Shown: positions 24,166 to 32,687 of the stretch, piece by piece | How the letters are laid out: every line of letters starts with the position of its first letter | Numbering within the stretch: the stretch's first letter is position 1 | Source: Xanthobacteraceae bacterium | GTDB lineage: Bacteria; Pseudomonadota; Alphaproteobacteria; Rhizobiales; Xanthobacteraceae | Length of the DNA: 64,000 nt | Assembly: GCA_031291445.1 (NCBI GenBank) | Contig: JARLJA010000014.1 | Location: 59,320 to 123,319, forward strand | Direction of reading: 5' to 3' | Made by a program: the position numbers and the translations under genes | Notes under the pieces: model-generated | Seen by the model: only the letters and a program-made list of their open reading frames with translations | Told to the model about the DNA's origin: nothing | Databases searched by the model: none

Positions 24166-25608
24166 TCAGAACAGCTCGAAATATTCGCGCTGCTCCCATT
24201 CGCTGATCTCGGCCTGGAAGCGCTCGATTTCGGCGTTCTTGATGTGGGCGTAGTAGTCGACGAACTGCTCGCCCATCGCCGAGCGGAAGAACGGATCGTC
24301 GCTGAGGGCGAACACCGCCTCACGCAGCGATTTCGGCAGCAGGCTGGCCTTGGTCTCGTAAGGAGTATCAGCCGAGGGTCCGGGGTCAAGCGCGCGATCG
24401 ACGCCGTCGAGGCCCGACAGGATCTGGGAGGCCATGTAGAGATAGGGATTGGCGGCCGGCTCGCCGATCCGGTTCTCCAGCCGGGTGGCGGGATCGTCCG
24501 GGCCGCCCAGCACGCGGATCATGACGCCGCGGTTGTCCCTGCCCCAGATCGCGCGGTCAGGCGCCAGCGAATAGGAGCGATAGCGCTTGTAGCCGTTGAT
24601 GGTCGGGGTCGAGAACACCGCCGAGGCCCGCGCATGGTCGAGCAGCCCCGCCATATACGCCTTGCCCAGCGCCGAGAGCGGTTCGCCTTCGGTGGACATG
24701 AATGCGTTCTGGCCGGTGGCGCGCGACACCAGCGACTGGTGCAGGTGCCAGCCCGACGACATCACGTTGGGGATCCGCGGCCGGCACATGAAGGTGGCAT
24801 GATAGCCGTTCCGCTGGCAGATCTGTTTGACCGCGCTGCGCAGCAGCACCATGGTGTCGGCGGGCATCATTCCGGTGGTCGGCTGGAACACCAGTTCACA
24901 CTGGCTCGGGCCATATTCGAGCTCGATCGAGCGCAGCGGCAGCCCCAGCGCCGTGAGGTCGCGCCGGATCAGGTCGAGCGCCGGCTCCATCTGGTCGAAG
25001 CGCTGCTCCGTCAGGTACTGGTAGCCCTGCGTCAGCAAGCTGACCGTGGGCGGCTCTCCGGGCTGCCCCGGCGAGCCGGCGTCGGTCGGCCTGAGGCGGG
25101 CATCCTCGCGCTTGAAGACGTGGCACTCGACTTCGAGGCCGGCCATGAAGTCGTAGCCGCGCTGGCCGAGCCGCTCCAGCACCGCGCGGTAGAGCCCGCG
25201 CGTGGCGAACGGCACCGCGCGCCCGTCGGCGAAATAGAGGTCGCACAACAGCCATCCGCTGGTCGGCGACCACGGCAGGATCTTGAAGGTGGTCGGATCA
25301 GCGACCATCAACAGGTCGCCGCCGCCCTGCATCTCGCTCATGCCGAAGCCGCCGCCCGCCGTGAAGACCGGGAACACGGTGCGGTGCGAGGTATCCTTGG
25401 CGAGCAGCGTGGTCGTGATCGAGCAGCCGCTCTCGAGCGAGTTGAGCGCCTCGCTGGCGACCAGCGTCTTGCCGCGCAGGATGCCGTGCTGATCCGGGAA
25501 GGACAACCGGACGGTGGTCAGGCCGTTGTCCTCGACCATCCGCCGCAGACGGTGCGCAGCGTCCTTCTGCTCCTCGGACCACAGGCCGTGTTTGGTGACG
25601 AAGCTCAA
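24166..25608 (-). CDS. Glutamine-synthetase-like gamma-glutamyl ligase
   Basis: About 480 residues of the glutamine synthetase fold. It has the metal-binding pair in GLEVECHVF and SIELEYGPSQCELVFQP, the catalytic-domain SGWHLHQSL, the ATP/glutamate segment NGYKRYRSYSLAPDRAIWGRD and RLENRIGEPAANPYLY. The sequence differs from housekeeping GlnA and matches the GS-like ligases that couple glutamate to an organic amine (PuuA, IpuC, aniline TdnQ type). The start was chosen at TTG 25608, which has an AGGGAG site 6 bases away and gives MSFVTKHGLW; a TTG at 25659 is an alternative. Neighbouring Rieske and amidohydrolase genes support an amine-degradation role. Confidence 0.82.
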   Translation of the reverse strand: MSFVTKHGLWSEEQKDAAHRLRRMVEDNGLTTVRLSFPDQHGILRGKTLVASEALNSLESGCSITTTLLAKDTSHRTVFPVFTAGGGFGMSEMQGGGDLLMVADPTTFKILPWSPTSGWLLCDLYFADGRAVPFATRGLYRAVLERLGQRGYDFMAGLEVECHVFKREDARLRPTDAGSPGQPGEPPTVSLLTQGYQYLTEQRFDQMEPALDLIRRDLTALGLPLRSIELEYGPSQCELVFQPTTGMMPADTMVLLRSAVKQICQRNGYHATFMCRPRIPNVMSSGWHLHQSLVSRATGQNAFMSTEGEPLSALGKAYMAGLLDHARASAVFSTPTINGYKRYRSYSLAPDRAIWGRDNRGVMIRVLGGPDDPATRLENRIGEPAANPYLYMASQILSGLDGVDRALDPGPSADTPYETKASLLPKSLREAVFALSDDPFFRSAMGEQFVDYYAHIKNAEIERFQAEISEWEQREYFELF

Positions 25609-25684
25609 CGCGAACTCCCTGTCCTCGGGCGAGCGACGACGGCCTGATTCACGGCACAAGGTCGATCGATCATGGGCCCGGCCG

Positions 25685-27043
25685 TCATTCGGCCGCCGTC
25701 AGATGCGGCGCCTTCCGGGCGATCTCCGCCGGGATCGGCGCGCTCCAGGGCGCGCCCTTGCGCCGCTTGACGTCGACTTCCATCCAGTAGAGCTCCCAGC
25801 CGCGCGTCGGGCCGATGCCGTCCATGGTGGCGGGCCCCTGGATGCTGCGGGCGTGGGCGTCGTCGAGCACCATCAGCGGCTTGGTCCCCGCGCTCACCTT
25901 TTCGATTTCCTGGCGCAGCAGCCGGCGATACTGGACGATCGCCTTGTCGGACTGGCCGAGATGCTCGCGGGTGCGGTTCTGGATCGCTCCCATGGACTCC
26001 ACCGCCCACTGGTCGTGGACGTTGATGTCGGCGCCCATGCCGGTATAGGTCTCGGTGGCCTGCTCGCGCGGGTCGAACCCGTAGTCGTTGGTCTTGTTCT
26101 TTCGCGAGCGGTAGTGCGGGAGTTCATAGAGCTCGAGGCGTTGTTCGCGCATCTTCTGCTTGTTCACCGGGGTCGTGTAGCTGGTGAAGATGGCGTACCA
26201 GTAGCAGTTCTCGTCGTCCACCGGCACGTGCCACTGGGTGATCGTCATCTCCGTGCTCATCGGGATGACGAAGGCGTGGGGAAACAGCTGGTTGGTGACG
26301 CGGACATGGGTATGTTCGGCGTCGAGCTCGCGCAACGTGATCAGCCGCAGCCCGTATTCGGTGTGCTCGACATTGATGATGGGCCGGTCGTACTCGCGCA
26401 GCACCTTGGTCATCGGCAGGTCGCTGTTGGCCGAGGCGCCGCGGAATTGCTTGCCGTAGGCGGTCGTGGTGTCCTCGTCCTCGAAGAAGCGGTGCAGGAA
26501 CGAGGCATGGGCCGGATCGATGCCGACCTCCAGCGCCTGCAGCCAGTTGCACTCGATCAGCCCCTTGAAGGCGAAAGTGTAGGCATCCGGCGCGGCGAAA
26601 CAGTCGATCTCCGGAAACGCCGGCGGCTCGCCGGCGCCGAGATAGGCCCACAGGATGCCGCCCTTCTCGACCACCGGATAGGCACGCTGCCTGATGTTCT
26701 TGCAAAGCGACGAGCCGATCGGCTCGGCGGGCGTTTCCATGCACTGTCCCTCGACGTCGAACAGCCAGCCGTGAAACGAGCACCGCAAACCGCCATTCTC
26801 AAGACGGCCAAAAGCAAGATCCGCGCCGCGATGCGGGCAGTCGCGGTCGAGCAGTCCGTAGCGGCCGCTCTCATCGCGAAACAGCACGAAGTCCTCGCCG
26901 AGCAGCCGGACCGCCTTGATGGGACGCGCGGCCTCCAGCTCCTCGACCAGCGCCACCGGCTGCCAGTACATCCGCATCAGCTTGCCGGCGGGGGCCGCCG
27001 GGCCGATCCGCGTGATCAGGTCGTTCTGCTCTTGGCTCATCAT
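25685..27043 (-). CDS. Rieske non-heme iron oxygenase, phthalate-dioxygenase-like alpha subunit
   Basis: 452 residues. The Rieske [2Fe-2S] site is CPHRGADL with CSFHGW (Cys69, His71, Cys88, His91). The mononuclear iron site is in CNWLQALEVGIDPAHASFLH (N-x4-E, then D-P-x-H-x4-H). Length and layout match the aromatic oxygenases of the phthalate/vanillate group, which take electrons from a separate reductase; none is adjacent, though the ferredoxin and FNR genes at 43.3-44.9 kb could in principle serve. Two consecutive ATGs start the frame. It lies between a secreted amidohydrolase and the GS-like ligase. Confidence 0.88.
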   Translation of the reverse strand: MMSQEQNDLITRIGPAAPAGKLMRMYWQPVALVEELEAARPIKAVRLLGEDFVLFRDESGRYGLLDRDCPHRGADLAFGRLENGGLRCSFHGWLFDVEGQCMETPAEPIGSSLCKNIRQRAYPVVEKGGILWAYLGAGEPPAFPEIDCFAAPDAYTFAFKGLIECNWLQALEVGIDPAHASFLHRFFEDEDTTTAYGKQFRGASANSDLPMTKVLREYDRPIINVEHTEYGLRLITLRELDAEHTHVRVTNQLFPHAFVIPMSTEMTITQWHVPVDDENCYWYAIFTSYTTPVNKQKMREQRLELYELPHYRSRKNKTNDYGFDPREQATETYTGMGADINVHDQWAVESMGAIQNRTREHLGQSDKAIVQYRRLLRQEIEKVSAGTKPLMVLDDAHARSIQGPATMDGIGPTRGWELYWMEVDVKRRKGAPWSAPIPAEIARKAPHLTAAE

Positions 27044-27091
27044 GGCGGGGTCCTCCTGTGGTCCTGTTGTAGGGTGCGCCTGTCGCGGTCG

Positions 27092-28786
27092 CTAACGCTG
27101 GAACACCAGTTTGCCTCCGACGAAGGTCATGTCGGCCTTGATGTCCCTGATCTGCTCGTCCGGCACGGTCAAGAGATCCGCCGACAGAACCACGAGATCC
27201 GCCATCTTGCCGACCTCGAGCGAACCCTTTCGCCCCTCGTCGAACATGTAACGGGACGCGGAGCTTGTATAGAGCCTCAGCGCCTGCTCTCGGGTGATGG
27301 CCTCGGAAGCGCCGTAGACGGTGCCGTTCGGGTCCTTGCGGGTGATCATGACATACATGTTGAGGAACGGGTTGATCGGATTGACCGGGAAGTCGGTTCC
27401 GGCGCCGAGACTGTCCATCCCCAGGGTGTCGATCAGCGTCCGGGTGGGAACGGCGCGATCGGCGGTAGCCCTGCCGAGGAAGCGCTCGACGGTCGCGGCC
27501 TTGTCCCACATGAAGACGTTCTGGAAATCGACCCGGACGCCGAGCCGTCGCGCCCGCTCCATCTGCTCGGGCCTGATCGTGCTGGCATGGATCAGGATGA
27601 AGCGGCGATCGCGGATCGACTTCTCCTTGTCGGCGGCCTCGAAGGCGTCGAGCGCGTGATCGATGGCGCGGTCGCCGACCACGTGGATGCCGACCCGCCA
27701 GTCGTATGTGTTGCAGATCGAGACCAGTTGCTTGAGCCGCTCCGGCGTCTGCTGGGCGATGCCGCGATAGTCGTCGTGGGACTCCGGATAGACGTTCCGC
27801 ATCAGCGCGGTCTTCAGGGTCATCCCGCCGTCGTAGAAGATCTTGATGCCGGCGAACCGGAGCCAGTCGTCGCCGAAGCCCGACGACACGCCGTTGCCCC
27901 GGATGATCGCCTCCCAGGCCGAGAGCTCCGCCGGCGGCTCGGGCCGATACATCATCCCGACCCGCACCGTCGCCTCGCCGCGCGACGCGATCTTCTGCAA
28001 CGTCCGGATATCGCGCGGCTCGGTGGCGCCTTCCACCACGCTGGTGATGCCGAATGAGTTGAGCACGCCTTCGGCGATCTTAAACTGGCGAATTTCGTCG
28101 TCGTCGGACCACGGCGGCACCGCGCTCTCGACGCGCCCGATCGCGGTTTCGACCAGGAGGCCGGTCAGCTCACCCGAGGCATCACGCTCGAACGAGCCCC
28201 CGCTCGGATCCTTGGTGGCCTTGTCGATCCCCGCCTGCTGCAGCGCCAGCGAATTGGCCATCGAGAAATGGCCCACCGTCCGCAGGTAGACCGGATTGTT
28301 CGGCGCCACGCTGTCGATTTCCGCGCGCGTGAGATAGCGCTTCTCGGCAAGTTGCGACGGCGGATGCCAGGCGCTGCCGACGATCCATTCCCCCGGCTTC
28401 TTCTTGAGCGCGAAGGCCTTGATGGCCTCCAGCGCGTCGGCAACGCTGCGGACCCGGCCCATGTTGACGACATAATCGGCCATGCCCGCCGCCTTGAAAT
28501 GAGCGTGGGTGTCGATCAGCCCCGGCACCACCGTCCTGCCGGCAAGATCGACGACGCGGGTCTGCGGCCCGGCCATCGGCTTGATCGCGGCGTCGGTGCC
28601 GACCGCGATGATGGTGCCGCCGCGGACCGCCAGCGCCTCGGCCACCGTCGCGCGGGCGTCCAGCGTGAGGATCTTTCCGCTGGTCAGCACCAGATCCACG
28701 GCGTTGGGATCAGCGGGTTGGGCCGCCGCCGGCGACAACGCGATCAGGGACGCCACAACCAGCAGGGTTCTTCCCATCGGCACCAT
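27092..28786 (-). CDS. Exported YtcJ-like metal-dependent amidohydrolase
   Basis: About 564 residues. A signal peptide (MVPMGRTLLVVASLIALSPA, cut after AQ) places it in the periplasm. The amidohydrolase barrel has the metal site GLIDTHAHFK, IHVVGDRAIDHALDAF, ILIHASTIRPEQ, and the late aspartate in LGAGTDFPVNP. It ends with the usual MADLVVLSADLL strand. YtcJ-like enzymes cleave N-substituted amides or cyclic amides. It is the first gene after the IclR operator and probably releases an amine or acid for the Liv transporter. A GAGGG site favours ATG 28786 over 28777. Confidence 0.87.
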   Translation of the reverse strand: MVPMGRTLLVVASLIALSPAAAQPADPNAVDLVLTSGKILTLDARATVAEALAVRGGTIIAVGTDAAIKPMAGPQTRVVDLAGRTVVPGLIDTHAHFKAAGMADYVVNMGRVRSVADALEAIKAFALKKKPGEWIVGSAWHPPSQLAEKRYLTRAEIDSVAPNNPVYLRTVGHFSMANSLALQQAGIDKATKDPSGGSFERDASGELTGLLVETAIGRVESAVPPWSDDDEIRQFKIAEGVLNSFGITSVVEGATEPRDIRTLQKIASRGEATVRVGMMYRPEPPAELSAWEAIIRGNGVSSGFGDDWLRFAGIKIFYDGGMTLKTALMRNVYPESHDDYRGIAQQTPERLKQLVSICNTYDWRVGIHVVGDRAIDHALDAFEAADKEKSIRDRRFILIHASTIRPEQMERARRLGVRVDFQNVFMWDKAATVERFLGRATADRAVPTRTLIDTLGMDSLGAGTDFPVNPINPFLNMYVMITRKDPNGTVYGASEAITREQALRLYTSSASRYMFDEGRKGSLEVGKMADLVVLSADLLTVPDEQIRDIKADMTFVGGKLVFQR

Positions 28787-28805
28787 TCGAGCCCTCGCTT
28801 TTGAG

Positions 28806-28824
28806 ATGTTCGATAGACGAACAT
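28806..28824. promoter_or_regulatory. Probable IclR operator in the divergent promoter
   Basis: Perfect inverted repeat, ATGTTCG and CGAACAT with a 5-base spacer, followed by a further TGTTCGG half-site at 28827. It lies 20 bases from the amidohydrolase ATG and 87 bases from the iclR ATG, in an AT-rich stretch. It is well placed to repress or activate both directions. Confidence 0.65.
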
Positions 28825-28910
28825 TTGTTCGGTATGGTAAGATTGCCTCTGATTTGCAGGCCGGGCAAGCAAATTGTTCCGGCAGCAAGGCTCGTTTTGG
28901 AGGCCTTTGA

Positions 28911-29708
28911 ATGCCGAAGCTCAAGCGGACGACGGACGAACGCCAGGCCCGCGGCGACGGCCCGGAATTCATCGAAAGCCTGGACCGCGGCCTGCGGGTG
29001 ATCCAGGCCTTCGCCGCCGATCACCGCCCGATGACGCTCAGCGACGTCGCCAAGGCCTGCGACCTGCCCCGCGCCACCGCGCGCCGCATCCTGATCACCC
29101 TGCAGAAGACCGGCTTCGTCTCCGGCGACGAGCGGATGTTTTCCCTCACCCCGCGCGTGCTGGCGCTGGCGTCGGCCTATCTGGCATCGAACCAGATCGT
29201 CGCCGTGATGCAGCCGCTGATGGACGAGGTCTCGACCAGGGCCCGGGAGGTCTGCTCCCTCGCCATCCTCGACGGCGACGAGGCGGTCTTCATCGCGCGC
29301 GCGAGCCCCGCCCGGGTGTTTTCCGCCGGGATCGACGTCGGCTACCGCCTGCCCGCCTACTGCACCTCGGTCGGCCGCATCCTGCTCGGCCGGCTGTCGC
29401 ACGCGGACCTCGCCGCCACGATCGCGGCGATGACGCTGACGCCGCAGACCCCGGAGACCGTCACCGACAGGTCGACCGTCGTCGCCACCATCATCGCCGA
29501 TCATGAAAAGGGCTATTCGCTGGTCGACCGCGAGGCCGAGCCGGGCTTCAGGTCGATTTCGGTGCCGATCCGCCGCTACGACGGCGCCATCGTGGCAGCC
29601 GCCAACATCGGCGCCCATGTCGACCGCATCGCCACCGGCGAGATGATCGAGCGCTTCCTTCCGCTGCTGCAGGAGATGGCGCACGCCGCGAAGCCGCTGC
29701 TGATGTGA
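28911..29708 (+). CDS. IclR-family transcriptional regulator (PcaR/PobR-like)
   Basis: 265 residues. The N-terminal winged helix-turn-helix is FIESLDRGLRVIQAF, MTLSDVAKACDLPRATARR and ILITLQKTGFV, which is the wording of the Pca/Pob branch that governs aromatic-acid pathways. The effector domain includes VGYRLPAYCTSVGRILLG, EKGYSLVDREAEPGFRSISVPI and ANIGAHVDR. It is divergent from the amidohydrolase-Rieske-ligase-transporter operon and most likely controls it through the inverted repeat between them. Confidence 0.9.
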   Translation: MPKLKRTTDERQARGDGPEFIESLDRGLRVIQAFAADHRPMTLSDVAKACDLPRATARRILITLQKTGFVSGDERMFSLTPRVLALASAYLASNQIVAVMQPLMDEVSTRAREVCSLAILDGDEAVFIARASPARVFSAGIDVGYRLPAYCTSVGRILLGRLSHADLAATIAAMTLTPQTPETVTDRSTVVATIIADHEKGYSLVDREAEPGFRSISVPIRRYDGAIVAAANIGAHVDRIATGEMIERFLPLLQEMAHAAKPLLM

Positions 29709-29836
29709 GCGTGTCTGGGTGCCGACGACATCACGGTGAGCGTGCGTGTCAGGCCTCATCTCGTGAGGCGTCTCGCAATTGCCTTGCCCACCGTGGCAAG
29801 CGTCTCAGGCCCGTGGACAGCATGAAAAGGTGCGGC

Positions 29837-30118
29837 TCATTTCGGTACCTCAATCCTTTTTACGCAAGCCGTCGCATATGGCGTTGGTGCGCAATCCCAG
29901 TCAGGGCCGAGCGACGAGCCGGTCAGTCTTAGAGGCGGCGGGTGTGTGACGTAGAAAATAAAGAAAGCCGCCACGAACGCAACAACCGCCACGATTGCAG
30001 CGACGTCTCCAACGCCGAAAGAAAAGTAGCGTTTCCGCGACCTCGATGGTGTCCATCGAGGTCTTCGCGACATCGGCCTCTTCATTGAGGCGCGCTCCGG
30101 CACTGAAAGAGACGGCAA
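29837..30118 (-). CDS. Small single-pass membrane protein, hypothetical
   Basis: Up to 93 residues. A basic N terminus (RRPRWTPSRSRKRYF) precedes one transmembrane helix (DVAAIVAVVAFVAAFFIFYV) and a short exported tail, LRLTGSSLGPDWDCAPTPYA then ACVKRIEV, with two cysteines. The GPDWDC...C tail looks like a conserved functional motif and not random sequence. ATG choices are 30118, 30085 and 30073. It stands alone between the IclR gene and the helicase. Confidence 0.55.
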   Translation of the reverse strand: MPSLSVPERASMKRPMSRRPRWTPSRSRKRYFSFGVGDVAAIVAVVAFVAAFFIFYVTHPPPLRLTGSSLGPDWDCAPTPYATACVKRIEVPK

Positions 30119-30391
30119 TATCTTACATCAAGGGCGTGGGTAGCGGACAGGATGATCGGCCCCATAGCGGGGTTAACGTTGCCAAATGCTCAATTTTGAA
30201 TGAAGCGGTTGGGATTTCCGCTTTGAGTCATTCACGACCCAAGTCGAGCCGGCAGCAAGCCCGGCGACGTCCGCCATGCCGCCAAAAGCGCAAGTGAACC
30301 CAGAGCATTGGCGGCTCCGCGACGGACGCGATTCAAGATTCGAGCTCCGCTTTGCGGCGGGTCCCCTGCGAATGTTGGAATCGTGAGGTTA

Positions 30392-32338
30392 CTAGCCCCG
30401 ACGATCCTTCTTCGCCTTCTTCTTTTTGAAGGCCGGCTTTGCGGCCGGGTGGTCGAAGCCGGGCGTGTCGCGGCGGTGTTTCGGCTTGCCGGTTTTCGCT
30501 CCCTTGCCGAACGTGCGGCCGCCATCGCCGTGAGGCTCGCGGCGCTCCTGCGGCGCCCGGTCCTCGCGCGGCTTGTCCTTCCACTGCGCGCCGCGCTCGG
30601 GTTCGCCGGCCTCGCGGCGTGGCGGCTGGTGCGGCCGCTTGTCCGCCGGCGCGGGCGCCTGACCCTGCGGCGCTTCCGTGAGCGGCTCGATGCGGATGTT
30701 GTCCTCCTTGTCGGGGCGCCGGATCCTGGCGGCAAAGGAATCGGCGACCCGTTGCGAGATCTCGAACTCGGTGGTGGTGTCGAGGATGCGGATGGCGCCG
30801 ATGTCCTGCTTCTCGATGCCGCCGCGTCGGCAGATCATCGGCAACAGCCAGCGCGCTTCCGCGTTCTTCTTCCGGCCGATGGCGGCGCGGTACCACACGC
30901 TGCCCTCCGCCATGACGTGGCGCGCCGACGATTTTCCCGGCCGCGCGCGGGGGCCGTCGACACGATCGTCACTGCGCGGGCCGCGCGCGTCCCGGCCGCG
31001 ATCCTCGCGCGATCGACCGGCGCTCTGGCCGGGATCGAGCAGATCCTCCGGCGAGGGCAGCCGCGACCGATAGAGCCGTGCCAGCGCCGCGGCGATCTCT
31101 TCCGCCGAGCGTTCGGCCAGCAGCGCCTGGGCCATCGCCAGGTCGTCGGCGGTGGTCTCCTGCGCGAACAGCGCATCCTTCAGCATGCGCTCGTGATCGA
31201 GCCTGCGGATCTCGTCGGCGGTCGGCGCCGTGCCCCAGACCGCGTCGATGCCCGCCAGATTCAACAGCAGTTCCGCGCGCCGCTTGCGGGCCGGCGGCAC
31301 CAAGAGAATACTGATGCCCTTGCGCCCCGCGCGGCCGGTGCGGCCGGAGCGATGCTGCATGATCTCCGGATCATTGGGCAGGTCGGCGTGAATGACGAGG
31401 TCGAGGTTGGGCAGGTCGATGCCGCGCGCCGCCACGTCGGTGGCGACGCAGACCCGCGCCCGCCCGTCGCGCAGCGCCTGCAGCGCCTGGGTCCGCTCGT
31501 TCTGGGTCAATTCGCCCGACAGCGCGACCACCGAAAAGCCGCGCTCCAAGAGCGCCGACTGCAGATGCCGGACCGCCTCGCGGGTGTTGCAGAACAGGAT
31601 GGTGCTCGGGGATTCGAAGAACCGCAGCACGTTGACGACGGCGTGCTCGACATCGCCCGCCGCGATCCGCAGCGCGCGATACTCGATGTCGGCGTGGCCG
31701 CCCTCATCGCCGGCGACCTCGACGCGAAACGCATGCTGCTGAAACGCTTTCGCCAGCGCGACGATGCCGCGCGGCAGGGTCGCCGAGAACAGCAATGTGC
31801 GGCGGCTGTCGGGCGTGGTCTTGAGGATGAACTCCATGTCCTCGCGAAAGCCGAGGTCGAGCATTTCGTCGGCCTCGTCGAGCACCACCGCCCGCAGCGC
31901 CGAGACGTCGAGCCGGCCGCGCCGCAGGTGGTCGCACAGCCGCCCCGGCGTGCCGACCACGATGTGCGCGCCCTGGGCCAGCTCGCGCTGCTCGCGCCGC
32001 GGATCCATGCCGCCGACACAGGACACCACGCGCGCGTCCGCATACTGATAGAGCCACGCCAGCTCGCGCTGCACCTGCAAGGCGAGTTCGCGGGTCGGTG
32101 CGACGATCAGGGCGAGCGGCGCGGCGGCCTGCTCGAACCGCTCGGCGCCGCCGAGCAGATTGCTGGCGATCGCGAGTCCGTAGGCGACGGTCTTGCCCGA
32201 ACCGGTCTGGGCCGAAACCAGCAGGTCGCGGCCGGCGGCTTCGTCCGCCAGCACCGCCGTCTGCACGGCGGTCGGCTGATGGTAGTTGCGCTCCGCCAGG
32301 GCTCGAACGAGCGGCGGACTGGTGGTCATGAATGTCAC
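30392..32338 (-). CDS. DEAD-box RNA helicase (DbpA-like with extended basic tail)
   Basis: 648 residues. It has the Q motif YHQPTAVQ, motif I SAQTGSGKT, Ia APTRELA, motif II VLDEADEML, motif III FSATL, motif V VATDVAARGIDLP and motif VI HRSGRTGRAGRKG. A DbpA-type RNA-binding domain follows (about residues 455-540; WYRAAIGRKKNAEARWLLPMI and IGAIRILDTTTEFEI). The tail is a long Lys/Arg/Pro/Gly-rich disordered region ending KPAFKKKKAKKDRRG. It probably acts in ribosome assembly or cold-adapted RNA remodelling. The ATG at 32329 is an alternative start. Confidence 0.92.
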   Translation of the reverse strand: MTFMTTSPPLVRALAERNYHQPTAVQTAVLADEAAGRDLLVSAQTGSGKTVAYGLAIASNLLGGAERFEQAAAPLALIVAPTRELALQVQRELAWLYQYADARVVSCVGGMDPRREQRELAQGAHIVVGTPGRLCDHLRRGRLDVSALRAVVLDEADEMLDLGFREDMEFILKTTPDSRRTLLFSATLPRGIVALAKAFQQHAFRVEVAGDEGGHADIEYRALRIAAGDVEHAVVNVLRFFESPSTILFCNTREAVRHLQSALLERGFSVVALSGELTQNERTQALQALRDGRARVCVATDVAARGIDLPNLDLVIHADLPNDPEIMQHRSGRTGRAGRKGISILLVPPARKRRAELLLNLAGIDAVWGTAPTADEIRRLDHERMLKDALFAQETTADDLAMAQALLAERSAEEIAAALARLYRSRLPSPEDLLDPGQSAGRSREDRGRDARGPRSDDRVDGPRARPGKSSARHVMAEGSVWYRAAIGRKKNAEARWLLPMICRRGGIEKQDIGAIRILDTTTEFEISQRVADSFAARIRRPDKEDNIRIEPLTEAPQGQAPAPADKRPHQPPRREAGEPERGAQWKDKPREDRAPQERREPHGDGGRTFGKGAKTGKPKHRRDTPGFDHPAAKPAFKKKKAKKDRRG

Positions 32339-32687
32339 GAGATGGGAAACCTTGGGTTGGCGTCGAACGCCGGAACAGGGAGCCTCGCATCGACCGGGTC
32401 AAAGCTGGCGCATCAGCGCGCGGCCGACGAACGTCAAGTGAGTTGAGCGAGGTGCGGATGCTTTAGGCCAACCGGAGCCAAAACGCCATGAATTGCTGCG
32501 CTGTTCCGCGGGAGCGGCCACCCTTTCGGCAGGCGGCGGGCGGCGGCGGCGCTGCCCGCCGGCTCGTTGTGACCCCTTATCGCATTGGAATCCCAATACA
32601 AATCATAGACCGCCGCCTTGTTGGCCGACCAGCGGCGAGAGTTCCGAGCGTATCGCTGGATACCCTCTCGCCGCTTCACTCGGCCTA
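32339..32687. other. Intergenic region with no gene seen
   Basis: About 350 bases between the helicase start and the end of the binding-protein gene. It holds a very GC-rich run near 32530-32560 that can fold (ggcggcgggcggcggcggcgc against gcccgcc). Long leaders are common for DEAD-box helicase mRNAs, so a structured 5' leader is possible but unproven. Confidence 0.35.

Noticed and set aside
30119..30391. Possible gene or RNA between small membrane protein and helicase
   Set aside because: No motif, ribosome-binding site or stable hairpin with T tract could be supported.
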